A DNA stretch of 64,000 nucleotides from Amborella trichopoda (taxonomy: Eukaryota > Streptophyta > Magnoliopsida > Amborellales > Amborellaceae). The notes under the pieces are model-generated. The model saw only the letters and a program-made list of their open reading frames with translations, was not told where the DNA came from and searched no databases. The position numbers were made by a program, and so were the translations under genes. The stretch's first letter is position 1. Every line of letters begins with the position of its first letter. This document shows positions 46,249-57,420 of the stretch, in pieces. Where the stretch lies: the NCBI RefSeq assembly GCF_000471905.2, contig NW_006498435.1, positions 306,904 to 370,903 on the forward strand. The letters are read 5' to 3'.

Positions 46249-46334
46249 TTAATCATGCCTGTCCAAGAACTTCTCAATCATAACCGAGAATCCAGCAAAA
46301 CCCGCACAACCAACACATGCTGCCTTTGGACCAC
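46249..46334 (-). CDS. Terminal exon of a Tim22-like mitochondrial import translocase gene
   Basis: Reading the minus strand, acceptor CTTGCAG precedes an 86-bp exon that encodes GPKAACVGCAGFAGFSVMIE followed by KFLDRHD and a TAA stop. This matches the C-terminal glycine-rich transmembrane end of Tim22 proteins (Tim17/22/23 family), which insert carrier proteins into the mitochondrial inner membrane; the human counterpart ends in a similar GxxGFAAFS segment. The exon starts in phase 2, so at least one upstream exon should lie at higher coordinates. None was found between 46335 and 48627, and an RTE LINE starts at 48639, so upstream exons are either beyond 52.6 kb, outside the window, or absent. 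It could be an isolated gene fragment. Confidence 0.68.
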
Positions 46335-48627
46335 CTGCAAGCATGTAAAACTAGGTCATCAAGGGCAGCAAAAATATGCACCAAATAGTATCTAAAGATC
46401 AATTCACAATAACTTAGTTCACTGTGTGATATTTATTACAAACAAGAAGCAACAATGAAGAGATCCGAAAAATTGGCTTGCAATGGTGGTTCTAGACTTG
46501 TCATGGACGCTCTTTGACATCTTTTCATATAGTCCACTGACAAAAACATAAAAAGATCTCCCTTTTTTTTATTAATTTTTTTTCTAGTGTGGCAGATTGC
46601 CTATTGGCAGGGCATGGACTAAACTTCAGTAAGAGCCATGCCACAACTAGACAAATCAAACAACAAAATTGACAACACAGAGACTCTGCTTGTATATAAA
46701 AAAAAAGAGAGGCAGATGAACACGTAACTCAAACTGGTGGTACTCTGTGAACGAAACTTCATGCTGCTATTATTTGAATCGATTCATCTATTTGACTAAG
46801 GGAGCTCAATCCCCTTGATATAGGAAGAAGTGCCATCATGGAGATTTCAAATGAGGGGCTAAATTGCTGAAATATCAAGGGAAATTATAATTCTCGGTCA
46901 TTATCTACTGGGTTACCACCATCCATTAAAATGTACAGTAAAGGAAATAGATCGCAATCCACCAGAATAAAACTTGATCCTAGGTCAGTTCAACTCTCTT
47001 TCTTTATCATCCATCATTTCTACAAGGTAGATAAACAAAGGACGGCGGTATTTCCATAATTCATTAATGTCATAGAACACTTATCCTTAAAGGAATTCAA
47101 TGTCTTAATACATGAAAGTGTGCCAAATAACAAGATATGTGTAAACATATGCATTCCTTGACATTAAGACATCCAACAAAGTTAAAAGAATGTCTGAATA
47201 TCAGAGGATCAAATCTAAATGCCCATTTCAAAATGTGTAGATCCTTTGTACAAGTGGATTACAAAAAACATTTTCAGGTTGGTATTGATAAATATTTCAG
47301 TCCTTTGCCCGTCTTTTCCTGTGTATTACACATTCAGAATCATTAGCATCTGTTTTTTTCCTTTCTAATTTATTTTTCTATGCTTGATAGTTTCTACTCC
47401 TTGCGTATCTAAGGGTCATGCCAAGAAAAAGAAAAATAACCACAGATTCTATGGCTCAAGAACTCAAGCTAAAAGTCTCAATTACTTCACAGTCAGGGTG
47501 CATGGTATGCAAATTGTATTTAAGGCTACAGAAAGCAGGTATACCCTGATGGGTTCCACTTCCAGTTCCTTCCAATACAAACAATTCCAGATTAGCCTAG
47601 TACCCAGGCTTTTGTCAATGCGAACCCAAGTATTGCCACTCTCTTTCTTACAAAATTTTCTTACTGCCAAATGTCTGCAAGAATACATTAAACCCTTAAA
47701 CTACCCTTCCAATTTTTGATAGGGTCACTAACCCTGACACCCATGCCATACAAACTTGTGCATATCCTCAAATGACTTTAATCCAAACCTGTGCATCTTC
47801 TTAATCAGAATTTCATTCATTGATGAAGGGTGTTTTGCTGGGGAAATGGTAACCAGAGCACTGATTTGGAAGACCATAAAATGAATTGCCCATTCTATCT
47901 ATTTCATTTTATAGACCTAAAACCAAGCTTCATTTCATAGCTCCTAGACAATAGTTCATTTGAGCAACTTTGGCTATATCAATAGCTTAGCCTAAGCCTG
48001 GACACCAAGAATGTCATGTCTATATCCTGTCTAAAAGAAATGTGTCCAATCAATCACATACATATCAGGATACTAGCATATTAGCTTGATATACAAAATG
48101 GTAGAAGTCGCAACAGCAATTTCAAACCATTATAACTTGGTTGAAATGCGACTGATGGTAAGGTGAAGTTTTGTTCAGCATGTTCCAAAATAGTTGAGGA
48201 ATATTCACCATATCACTACAAACATCAGCAATTCGGAATAAAATTGAATGCAAAGTGACCTTCATTCAAACAGTAATAGTTACACATGCCCGACATCTTC
48301 TTACAATTGTTGCAATCGCATAACGTCATTGTTTATTAGGATTTGTGTGCATTATATGGCCTCAACACTTGGTTCCTGATTTGTAGTTCATGTATTCCCC
48401 ATATATTTTGTATACTCATGCATTTTTCATATTCATAAAATAAGACTCCCAATTTACATGAAAGTGTTTGGCTCCATAGATGAAACATGACATAAGGAGG
48501 TTCTATGGGATTTAGAGCAGTCGTTATTGTGATTTAACATTAGTGCCAGTTTTGAGCGGAATCTATGGTTGGGACTTAAGAGCGTTGCGTCATCCTCACC
48601 TCGACTTGTGGTTATGTCTTGGTTAGG
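46335..48627. other. Intron or flank upstream of the Tim22-like exon
   Basis: AT-rich, no recognised repeat. One minus-strand stretch (about 47730-47820) reads I-L-I-K-K-M-H-R-F-G-L-K-S-F-E-D-M-H-K in an open frame, which looks protein-like but fits no family I know and has no clear splice sites. Treated as intron. Confidence 0.4.
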
Positions 48628-48684
48628 TAGAGTGGAATCATCATCATCATCATCCAAGACGTATCCCAATTATTTGGGGTCAGC

Positions 48685-50245
48685 CAGTGATTAAAAAAGT
48701 GGACCGCCCAGCACCTAAGCGGTCTGAAAGGCCTGGGCGCATCGCCCAGGCCTAGGCGGCCAATCTAGGCGGTCGACTTTGGGTGGCCACCTAGGGCTTG
48801 TGCCCCTCCTAGGGGCAGAAATAAGTTTTGGTGGGGGTAATTTTGGTCATTTTTTTTGTATTAAAGAGCCAACAATTAATGTTTTATGTTCATTCGAAAT
48901 CTAAAACTTATTGGAGTCAATTTTAGAGAGAGAAAGCCCCCAAAAAACTAGTTTTTGGTGAATTTTTAGGATCGAAGGGTTTCTCAAAGTTAACAAAAAT
49001 TGATCAAAACATCACACATTGATCTTAGATTTACTTTTAGATGTTTTGCAAAGTTATTTAGGGGGTTTTTTTGAAAATTTTGAGTATTTAGAATCATCTT
49101 TGAGGTGGAAGTTTGAAGATTGAGCAATCAAACTCAAAATGATTTTTTTTATTGTTTTAGTAAATTGCATTATTTTTTAAATGTCTTCTTCGAGATCTAA
49201 TAGGAGTAGTGATCTCGGTTGAAAATATGGCTATAACCCAGATCCTAATGATTAAAATTGCATAAGATGCAAGTTTTGTGATAAGGATACAAAAGGGGGC
49301 ATAAACCGGTTCAAGAAACATCTTACTGGTATTAGGGGGGATGTTGTCCCATATAAAAAGACTCCTGATGTTGTTAAAGAGGAAAAAAACAATTTTTTGA
49401 ATATGGTAAAAATGAAAAAAGATAAGAGATTTGCCGCTATAGTAGAGATTAGGTCTGGGATTCGGGTCAATTATGATGATAATGATAGTGATGAGGAAAG
49501 GCTTGGGGGGAAGTATTGACATGGGACATGCTATGGAGTGGTTAGTTGATGATGATGATGAGGTCAAGGGGCATGAAGGATTAACATGGGACATGGTCAT
49601 GGATGCTTCAGGGACATCAGCTGACCCTCTTAGGGCCACTAGATCTTTTGCACAGAGAACAAGGGTGGAGGAAGAAGAGGCTGATTCAAAAGAGACGGAG
49701 GAGGACAAGGATGACCAATATGTCGAGGAGGGTGATGACTCCGTCGACTCCGATGAATATGATGCCAATGTAGCTGACCCAAGATTTTCTGATGATGAAT
49801 GAATGATGAATGTTGAATAATTATTAAACTTTGAAGTTTAAACTTTGAATGAAGTATTCAACTATTGAAGATTCTTTTGAGTCTTCAAGTATTACTTTCA
49901 TAGTTTTATAATTCAATTTTGCTTTCTTCCTCATGGTGGTGTACTTCAGTATTGGTTTGATACTATTTGGTAACTTGGTTTGATAATTTGGTTGGTTGGA
50001 AAATTTTAAGTTTTAATTGGATATGGAGTATGAACCGACTTATGGATTATGGTTATAGTTATGGAGTGTGTGCTAAATGCTAATATATAGTATAATTTGA
50101 ATTATGTATTGCAATAGATATAACTGATACTGACATAACTACAGAATCCTTTTTGGATTCAACTGGGTCGCTCAGATTCTGGGCGCTTGCCTGGGCACCC
50201 GGCGGCCTGGACCCCCTAGGTCGCCTAGCCCTTTCTGAAACACTG
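48685..50245 (+). mobile_element. hAT element A, BED-finger only
   Basis: 1561 bp. The ends are CAGTGATTAAAAAAG and, inverted, CAGTGTTTCAGAAAG, with CCTAGGCGG-rich subterminals. Target duplication GGGTCAGC/GGGTTAGC (48677-48684, 50246-50253). The plus strand holds one BED-type finger (about 49181-49400; CIRCKFCDKDTKGGINRFKK, then HL) and an acidic tail (49650-49800). Stops replace the conserved Trp of the finger's KYGY block and a residue before CIRC. The catalytic and dimerisation domains of hAT transposases are absent. Confidence 0.82.
49473..49802 (+). pseudogene. Acidic tail of BED protein, hAT element A
   Basis: A 109-residue open frame, part of the hAT A coding region. The C-terminal half reads RVEEEEADSKETEEDKDDQY, then VEEGDDSVDSDEYDAN. 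This tail recurs in hAT B and in the duplicated units, and defines the family. The N-terminal half is probably not in the original frame. Confidence 0.5.
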
Positions 50246-50448
50246 GGGTTAGCTACACGAATCATGTTCATCCATTCTTCTCTATCAACGGTCATTCTCT
50301 CAATAAGACCAAAAGTCATCATATTTTTTCTCACTAATTCTATCCATGTCCTTTTGGGCCTTCCCCTTGCCCTTTTAAAGCCTTCTACTTGAACCAAATC
50401 ACATCTCCAAACTGGTGTAGCACATGGCCAGCCTACTTAAATCTACTT

Positions 50449-52184
50449 CAGTGTATCAAAAAGCGTTAGGCGGGTCCTAGGCGGCCTGGGGGGTCCAGGC
50501 CACCCAGCGCCTAAGCAGCCACCTAAGCGGGCTCCCAGAACTTGGGTGGCTGCCCAATTGATAAAAAGTAAAAATCATACCAAATAACCAATATACCATA
50601 TTCCAAGTTGAAAAAAAAGGATAGACGTCGAGAAGAGAATTTTGATAATCCATATTGTTAAAACAGTAAATTGTAAAACCATACAAGTGTAGGATATAAA
50701 AGTCAATACTCAACACAACAAAAATATACAGAAATTTAGAAAATATATACTCTAACAAAAATCAACACTCATGACTCAACACAACAGTTAACAGACTCAA
50801 CGCTCAACACTCAGTACCAAGAGGCAAGAATCTTCAGTCGTCGTCATCATCATCATCAGAGGGAATATCAATAGGGCAAGCCTCATCATATGCATTAGAG
50901 TTGAGGCCATCTTCATCATAGTCATCTCCCTCTTCAATATAACGCTCGTCCTCCTCTGCTTCTTTTGAATCTGCCTCTTCCTCCTCCTCTTCTTCTACCT
51001 TCCTCTTACTAGTATGTGTAGTCTGTGCAGATGAGGTCCTAGGAGTCTTGGCTGCTCTACTCTTTTCTTTGTGCTTCTCTGAACTCAAATATTGTATAAT
51101 TTCCTCCTTGGGAGCATGAGGAACATTTTTACACGGGGCAACATCCCCCTTAATACTGGCAAGGTGTTTTTTAAACCGGTAAATGCCCCCATTAGTATCA
51201 TTTCCATAATAATTACATTTAATACGATTTTTATCACTTGGATTCCGGTTATAACCATACTTCCAACCCGGATCACCACTCCGACTAGAACCTGGAGAAG
51301 ATACTTCCATAGAACAAGGCTTATTTTCATCCTTTTCTGGTTCTTCAAAATTCAGAAAATGTCTAATCTCATCCCGAACTGCTTCAAGAACCTTTGTACA
51401 AGAAGCAACATTACCTCTAACACCAGCAAGGTGTTTTTTGAATTGGCTAATACCCCTATTAGTATCTTTTTCACAAAAATTACATCTTATACAATTTTTG
51501 TCATTTGGTTTTGGGTTGTACCCATACTTTCAACCCGGATCACTTCTTCTAAAAGTAGTAGAAATAGAAATAGATCTATGACAAAGATTTTGTTATTGTT
51601 TTTGTTTTACATAACTTATAAATTGCTTAATCTCTTCTCTAAGAGCTTTCGAAACATTTTTACAAGGGGCAACATCCCCCTTAATACTGGTAAGATGTTT
51701 CTTAAACCGGTTTATGCCTCATTTTGTATCTTTTTCACAAAAATTGCATCTAACGCAATTTTTGTCATTTGGATTCCGCTTGTATCCATATTTCCAACCC
51801 GGATCTCCACTCCGACTAACTCCTGAAGAAAGACATCTCTTAATAAAACAAGCTATCTAAAAAATGCACTTACTTTGGTTGCTCGAACTCCAAACTTTGA
51901 GAAACACTTCGATGATTCGATCCAATGAAATGTAGTTTTTTGGAGGTTTCTTTCTTTCTAAAAGGGGTTCTTGTGGGTTTAGGTTGCAAATGAACCTAAA
52001 ACCCATCATTCTAAACTCTTATATCTTGAAAAAACGCAAAAAAAAATATACTTTTCCACTTCTGGGCAAGGCGCAGGCCCTGGGCGGCCGCCTAGACGGG
52101 TTCCGTACCGCCTAGGCGGCTGCCCAGGGACCACCGCTCAGTTTGGCCGCCTAGGCACTGAGCAGTCCGGTTTTTTGAACAATG
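50449..52184 (-). mobile_element. hAT element B with three tandem BED fingers
   Basis: 1736 bp. Ends CAGTGTATCAAAAAGC and, inverted, CATTGTTCAAAAAACC. Perfect 8-bp target duplication ATCTACTT (50441-50448, 52185-52192). The minus strand holds three successive BED units at about 51822-51600, 51550-51345 and 51310-51080, then an acidic tail ending in poly-Asp at 50834. The first two keep the CNFC pair; the last has CNYY. No catalytic core. Nested in the same LINE as element A. Confidence 0.85.
50834..51310 (-). CDS. BED-finger and acidic-tail protein of hAT element B
   Basis: An open 158-residue frame from an in-frame ATG. Residues 12-60 form a BED-like finger (DPGWKYGYNRNP, RIKCNYYGNDTNGGIYRFKK, HLASIKGD); the second finger cysteine is replaced by Tyr, which should weaken zinc binding. 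Residues 85-105 are basic/Ser-Thr rich (nuclear-signal-like KRK). The rest is strongly acidic, with EEEEEEEADSKEAEEDERY and a terminal run of seven Asp. Upstream in the same frame two more finger units occur, with a stop at 51530-51532 where Trp is expected in the middle one. It may bind DNA without cutting; whether expressed is unknown. Confidence 0.6.
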   Translation of the reverse strand: MEVSSPGSSRSGDPGWKYGYNRNPSDKNRIKCNYYGNDTNGGIYRFKKHLASIKGDVAPCKNVPHAPKEEIIQYLSSEKHKEKSRAAKTPRTSSAQTTHTSKRKVEEEEEEEADSKEAEEDERYIEEGDDYDEDGLNSNAYDEACPIDIPSDDDDDDD

Positions 52185-52609
52185 ATCTACTTTCCCTCGT
52201 CTTAGCATCTATTGAGGCCACACCTAAGTTCCCTCGTATATATTCATTCCAAATTCTATATTTTCTTGTCTTACCACTCATCCATCTCAACATCCTTATC
52301 TCAACTACCCTCATCCTATGGATATGTTGTTTCTTGATCGCCCAACATTCCATCCCATAAAGCATGGCTAGTCTTACAACAATCCTATAAAACTTCCCCT
52401 TTAATCCCAATGGTATGCGGCGATCATATAAAACTCCAAATGCACATGTCCAGTTCGCCCATCCAACTCTATTTCTAAGTGCAACATTCTCTTGGATTAT
52501 CGACCTTAGATATTGGACACAATCTCTTTTAGGTATTTTTTGACCATCAATTTTAACTATTTCCTCGTTTCTACTCCTATTATTACTAAACTTGCATTAG
52601 AGATGGAAT

Positions 52610-53689
52610 TACACCATAAATGGATAAAAGCTAGCAATAGCCTTTGGATGCATCGCAAAGGTCGGCTTGTGGGACGCCCTAGTAGAGGTTGGGGTCAGCC
52701 AAATGGTGGATTGTTGTCTAGGAGGAAACCAAAACACTTGGGAGGAAACCAAAACACTTGGGCGATAGGATAGTGCATTGTGAGGTTAAAGGCTGGGAAG
52801 CCTGGACAAGGCATCCTACACAAATTCGTACTACAAACTACGGTTTCTTTGGTCAAGTGATAGATCGGTACCATGCATGTCCAATACCTCGAAGAGTGTG
52901 TCTAGACATAGTGTCCAGGTTGGACCACACTTGTATTTGGGAGGGGGAACTTGTAACTTGTAGCGACACTATGGTTCCTTGGTTTTGGTTAGCTTTGATA
53001 TGCCAATTATGAGCCCCTTGCATGGGAGACATGTGGGTCATGGTTCTGTTGGGTTCGTTTTAGTTGGGTGCAATTATAGGGCAGACATGGTGTGACTAAT
53101 CAGAGTTTTATCTCATTGGTAGCACACTCTCTTAATGGTTTTTTCCAAAGGCTTTCTAAGAGAAATTAAATACTTTTATTTTCTCAAGTTAGTCATCTTA
53201 TTTTGGGGTTGTAAAGTTCTTAAAAAGAAAGGTGTTTATGAAAATAAGAGGTATCTATGGGGGGACTTAGGAGATCCTTTGTACTTCAAAGTAGGGCCTA
53301 GTTGTAGGCCACATAAGAGGGCAACATGACAAGAGGAGTCAAGGGGACCCCCTAATCATGGGGTCCACATGACACAATATTTGATATTATATTTTGGGAC
53401 AAATTTGCCTATGGTGGATGGGTGCTCCACAAATGGCTCTCTAGGAAGATTTAGTATCAAGATTCCATGAGATTTCTAATACTTCCATGATTTCTTGAAA
53501 GGTGACTAGATTATAGAACAAAGTTGGCCAATATTCTTCTTGGAAAACCTCCATAAGTTTTGGAAAGATTTTGAGTTCAAGGTAGATTAGAAGATGTAGT
53601 GGATATTAAATTAAGGTTGGAGATCTACTAGGATTTTGAGAAAGTGATTAGATATAGTCAAATTGTGGATAATGGGATTCAACCCATAG
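52610..53689. other. Unrecognised sequence
   Basis: GC is moderate. A 20-bp tandem duplication GGAGGAAACCAAAACACTTG lies at about 52721-52760. Open frames at 52513-52773 and 52758-53012 resemble no family known to me. Nothing else can be supported. Confidence 0.4.
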
Positions 53690-53789
53690 TTACCGGGAAC
53701 AAGAATGTGAACAGTTCCGGGAATGGGAACGGGAACGGGTGCGCGGAGCGAGTCTATCTTGAAGTTCCCTAGATGGTGGAGCGAGCTCT

Positions 53790-55545
53790 GTTGTCACAGC
53801 CCCACCCCCTGCCCCCATACCGTACTTGCCGGAGGGTAACAGGGTGAGGGATTGCGACCCGAGGTGGCGAATGCCACTCAGATCGGTTAGGGTGTCTAAG
53901 AGTAACAATCTTATCGAGACAGTCAACGATGGCATAGTGTGTGGACAACTAGTCCATGCCCAAAATAACATCAAAGTCCCGGATATCTAGAAGTATCAAG
54001 TCTATGGGCAGGCCAAACCCCTCAAGTAAAACTCCACATTGTTTATATACCATATCAGTTTCCATAGAATGCCCCATAGGTGTACATACTTCTAAAGTCC
54101 AGTCAAGAAGTGAAGGCTCAACATTTATATGGCATGCAAAGTGAGGTGCAACAAAAGAATGATAAGAACCAGGGTCTATCAAAGTTCTAGCTTCTCTATC
54201 ACAAACAGAGAGTGTACCTCGGATCACTGAGGTAGACGCCTTAGCTTCCTACTCTGTGATCTTGAGCCTTTGATCGGTTTTCTGGCCTCTTCACACGGCG
54301 GTCTTTGATTAGGTGGCCAAGCTTGCCACAACCAAAACACGTTCTCGACTTCTTGTGGCACTCAGCCACAGAGTGGTTATTCATTCCACATTACGAGCAG
54401 GCCGGGCATCGGTTATCCCTCACATCGCCCGGGAAGGTCTTTTGGATTTTTTGGTTGCTTTGATTAGTCTTCCCTTAAAGTCTCTTCTAGGAGGCGGCCC
54501 GAGTCTTCCTCTCAAAACTCCCAGATGGTGCGGACCTTACTTTTCCTTCCTTCCTTAATCGAAACTCTCCACAATCTTTCTCAATCTTCATAGCTAGGTC
54601 CACTAATAGGGATAATGTCTTAAGATTGGCTAACATTATTCTCCCCCGGATATCTGGCTTGAGGCCCCTCTCAAACTTGCTCGCCTTATGCGCCTCTGTA
54701 TTGATGATATGTGGCGCGTAGCGAAAGACCTCTGCAAATTTAGTTGCATACTGCTCTACTAACAGTCTCCCTTACTGCAGCTCAATGAATTCCACCTCTT
54801 TTCATTGTCGAACTGAATCGGGGAAGTACTTTTCATTAAATGCTACTAGAAAACTTTCCCAGGTTGCCTTAGTCTCTGTCTCTTCCGAGGATTACCTCAC
54901 CGAATTCCACCAGTGCTCGGCATCCCCTTTGTCTCTTCCGAGGATTACCTCACCGAATTCCACCAGTGCTCGGCATCCCCTTCTAACATAAAGGGCCCCA
55001 GTCCAACCTTCTGCTCGTCGGAACAATGCAACACTTCAAATATCTTCTCTACTTGCCTCTTCCATTTTTCAGCCTTTTCCGCTCCCCTGTGTCTTGAGAA
55101 TGCAAGAGGGGCAAGTCTCCTAAACCTCTCAATCAATCCACTGTCATCTTGGCTTGGAGCGGAGGCAGCTGTGGCGAGCATGTAGTCCTTCATCATTTGA
55201 GTCATGGCCCGAGTGTCTTGAAGAAGTCCCCCAAGGCTCGGTGTTCTCGTTACTAGAACTCGCATTGTTGGCACGAGTCCTCGTCATCTTGACCTAAAAC
55301 AGGAACACCCAGTTACTAGCCTATCCAAAAACCACTCTAAGGACACAACCAAGACTCTCTAGGCCAAAAATCCTATCCTGCTTGCTCTGATACCATAAAT
55401 TGTCACAACCCCACACCCTACCCACATACCGTACTTGTCGGAGGGTAACAAGGTGGTATTCGCTACCTCTGATCGCGATCCCACACCCTGTTACCCTCTA
55501 GCAAGTACAGTATGGGGGCAAGGCGCGGGGCTGTGACATCTGTAC
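53790..55545 (-). mobile_element. Gypsy LTR retrotransposon fossil, gag-protease part
   Basis: The minus strand starts with LTR-derived sequence (55396-55540) next to a primer-binding site TGGTATCAGAGC (55384-55395). It continues with a gag region (54945-55274, with the W-K-R-Q-V-E-K-I-F and H-W-W-N core), a zinc-knuckle region near 54300 and a retropepsin-like protease (53949-54227; LIDPGSYHSFV, DFDVILGMD). LTR-like sequence reappears at about 53793-53850. Reverse transcriptase and integrase are missing. Broken in several places. The family resembles plant Gypsy elements with RVP_2 protease. Confidence 0.78.
55401..55540. repeat. 140-bp inverted repeat of LTR-derived sequence
   Basis: TGTCACAACCCCACACCC at the left is mirrored by GCGCGGGGCTGTGACA at the right; each arm is about 54 bp around the shared GAGGGTAAC word, with a 31-bp centre. 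Two LTR ends of the Gypsy fossil seem to face each other. Confidence 0.65.
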
Positions 55546-57420
55546 ATGGTATGGGGAAGGGAACGAGTTCCATGACTTCTAGGGAGCGCATTTTTATATG
55601 GACGGGAGTGGGTTCCCTATCATAAGGGATCGCGTTGTGCCGTTCTTAAGATCGGGGTTTCCGGAGTTCACTATTTCAAGTATATCGTAAACTGGAAGCG
55701 AATTCCATTTTTTGGTATGTTAATAATGGGCTCTTGGGTGGATAGAGGGAGTGTACGAGAGACAGGGGGAATGGATAGAGGAGTGAAGTACTATGGGTTA
55801 TGCATCTTTTCTACCAAGGTTGTGCTCTAATCAACCCTAATGCCCAAGAATGTGATCCCAAAACATGAATATGAAGATATGGTTGCATTTTTTTTTCTTT
55901 TTCCCTTCCTTTGCTTATAGGATTAAAGTGATTAAATTTAGAAGATCGACAAGAAAAGTCATTGCGTATTTAAGATGGTGTGATTCCTTGGTGTTCGAGG
56001 CTGCAAGTCCTTTAACATTATTTGGATTCATTTTCTTTACACGAACAAAATGCATGCCACAACCAACGACCATCCACCCACTGTCACCGTTTCATATCTC
56101 ACCCAAGCTAATAATCGTCCACATAATGATGGTACACAGACACAACATGATCAATTCAATATTACAATACAATTATGACTTGTACATATGTTACTTTATT
56201 TCATTAGAAATGCACCATTAACTTGCAACATCAACTAATTGTACCACATCAACCTCACTTCACAATAAAATTGCGACATGGCTAACTTTTGAACATCCTT
56301 TTAATCTTGCCCCTACTCTAGTTGCCTTTCTTTAAAATTGGACACAAATGTCATTGCAAAATGCATGCATCATAGAAAATTTGTGGAAAACTAAGTGCTA
56401 TACACGAATAAAATAAACTTTATAGGTGCATCTCACTGCCAATGTATAGGATACTCGGTTCTTGTTATGATAGACTCATGGTTCCAAATGATATTGGGGC
56501 CATGATCTTGGGCATGCGCATCGGGATCTAGCTTGCTATGGACCTCGTTCCCAAATAATGGGAATCGAGTTCCCATAACTCCGGAGCCGATCCGGTCACT
56601 TGGAGTGCGGGATCGAGATTCTAGGGTGAAAGCGGACCCCTACATGGGCACTCCTGGTAACTATGATTCAACCACTCACTCCGTAGATTATGAAGTTCCA
56701 CTGGATGACGAATTACCAAATAACAAACACATATATGCATATCTCTATATAAAGATCACTTTACGTTCTTACTATCCATCCCATCACGTGGAGATTTTTG
56801 AGCTGAGACTTCCACCTGGTATATTTCAGAGAGAAAAAAGAGAGGCATGTGAGAGAATAAGGGTTTTAAGGAGAGAGAAAAAGGGCAAGTGCATGGGGCA
56901 TAGAGAACAACATAGAGAGAATGTCCTTCCACCTTGTGTTTAAGAGAAGCATAGAATAAGGTAGGGTTGAAACCAGAGACTCTAGCATGCAAATTCTTCC
57001 CAAAACCGAGAAATGGTAAAGGTACATCGACGCACCATTGATCCAGGGAAACAATAAGGGGTGTACAAAATTATAGAAGGAGAGTTTAGGTTATTTTCAT
57101 GGTTTTTTTTTAGTTATGTTTTTGAGCCATCTATTTGTGAATGCGAACAACATATAATATCTAGGGGTATTTAATATCTCGGGGTATTTTAGTTCTTTCT
57201 TTTCGTTTTTGCCTAGAGTTTCATTGTACATTATTTCAAAAGTAACAACCTATAATGCAGGTGCATGATAGGATATTAATAAAGGCTATTAAATACTGCT
57301 GAAAATTCTTCTAAAGTTTAACCTCCACACTATCGTCATTAGTTGATTATAGTATTAAATATACATAGATTGTTGACCCAAGAATCACATAAAACCAACT
57401 TCCTAATGACTAGGCAATTT
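55546..57420. other. Intergenic sequence
   Basis: No gene recognised. GGGAACGAGTTCC-like words at 55575-55590 and 56545-56680 belong to the same repeat family as 61130-61540. A GA-rich stretch occurs at 56825-56885. Open frames here lack family resemblance. Confidence 0.4.

Larger units (their letters stand above)
48639..52597 (-). mobile_element. RTE LINE split by two hAT elements
   Basis: LINE pieces: 48639-48684, 50254-50448, 52193-52597. Minus-strand remnants include the tail VQVEGFKRARGRPKRTWIEL (50330-50397) and MLYGMECWAIKKQ, WMSGKTRKYRIWNEYIRGNL (52240-52380). The 3' tail is ATC-rich (48639-48655). The flanks TAGAGTGGAAT (48628-48638) and TAGAGATGGAAT (52598-52609) look like a target duplication with one added base. 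Removal of the two hAT elements leaves a continuous 5'-truncated LINE. Confidence 0.83.

Noticed and set aside
47384-47830. Upstream exon of the Tim22-like gene
   Set aside because: Short protein-like runs occur on the minus strand but lack Tim17/22/23 motifs and usable splice sites.
51092-51826. Long plus-strand open frame of 244 residues
   Set aside because: It is the antisense of the three tandem BED finger units on the minus strand; the periodic Phe/Ile/Thr pattern is the mirror of the repeated finger.
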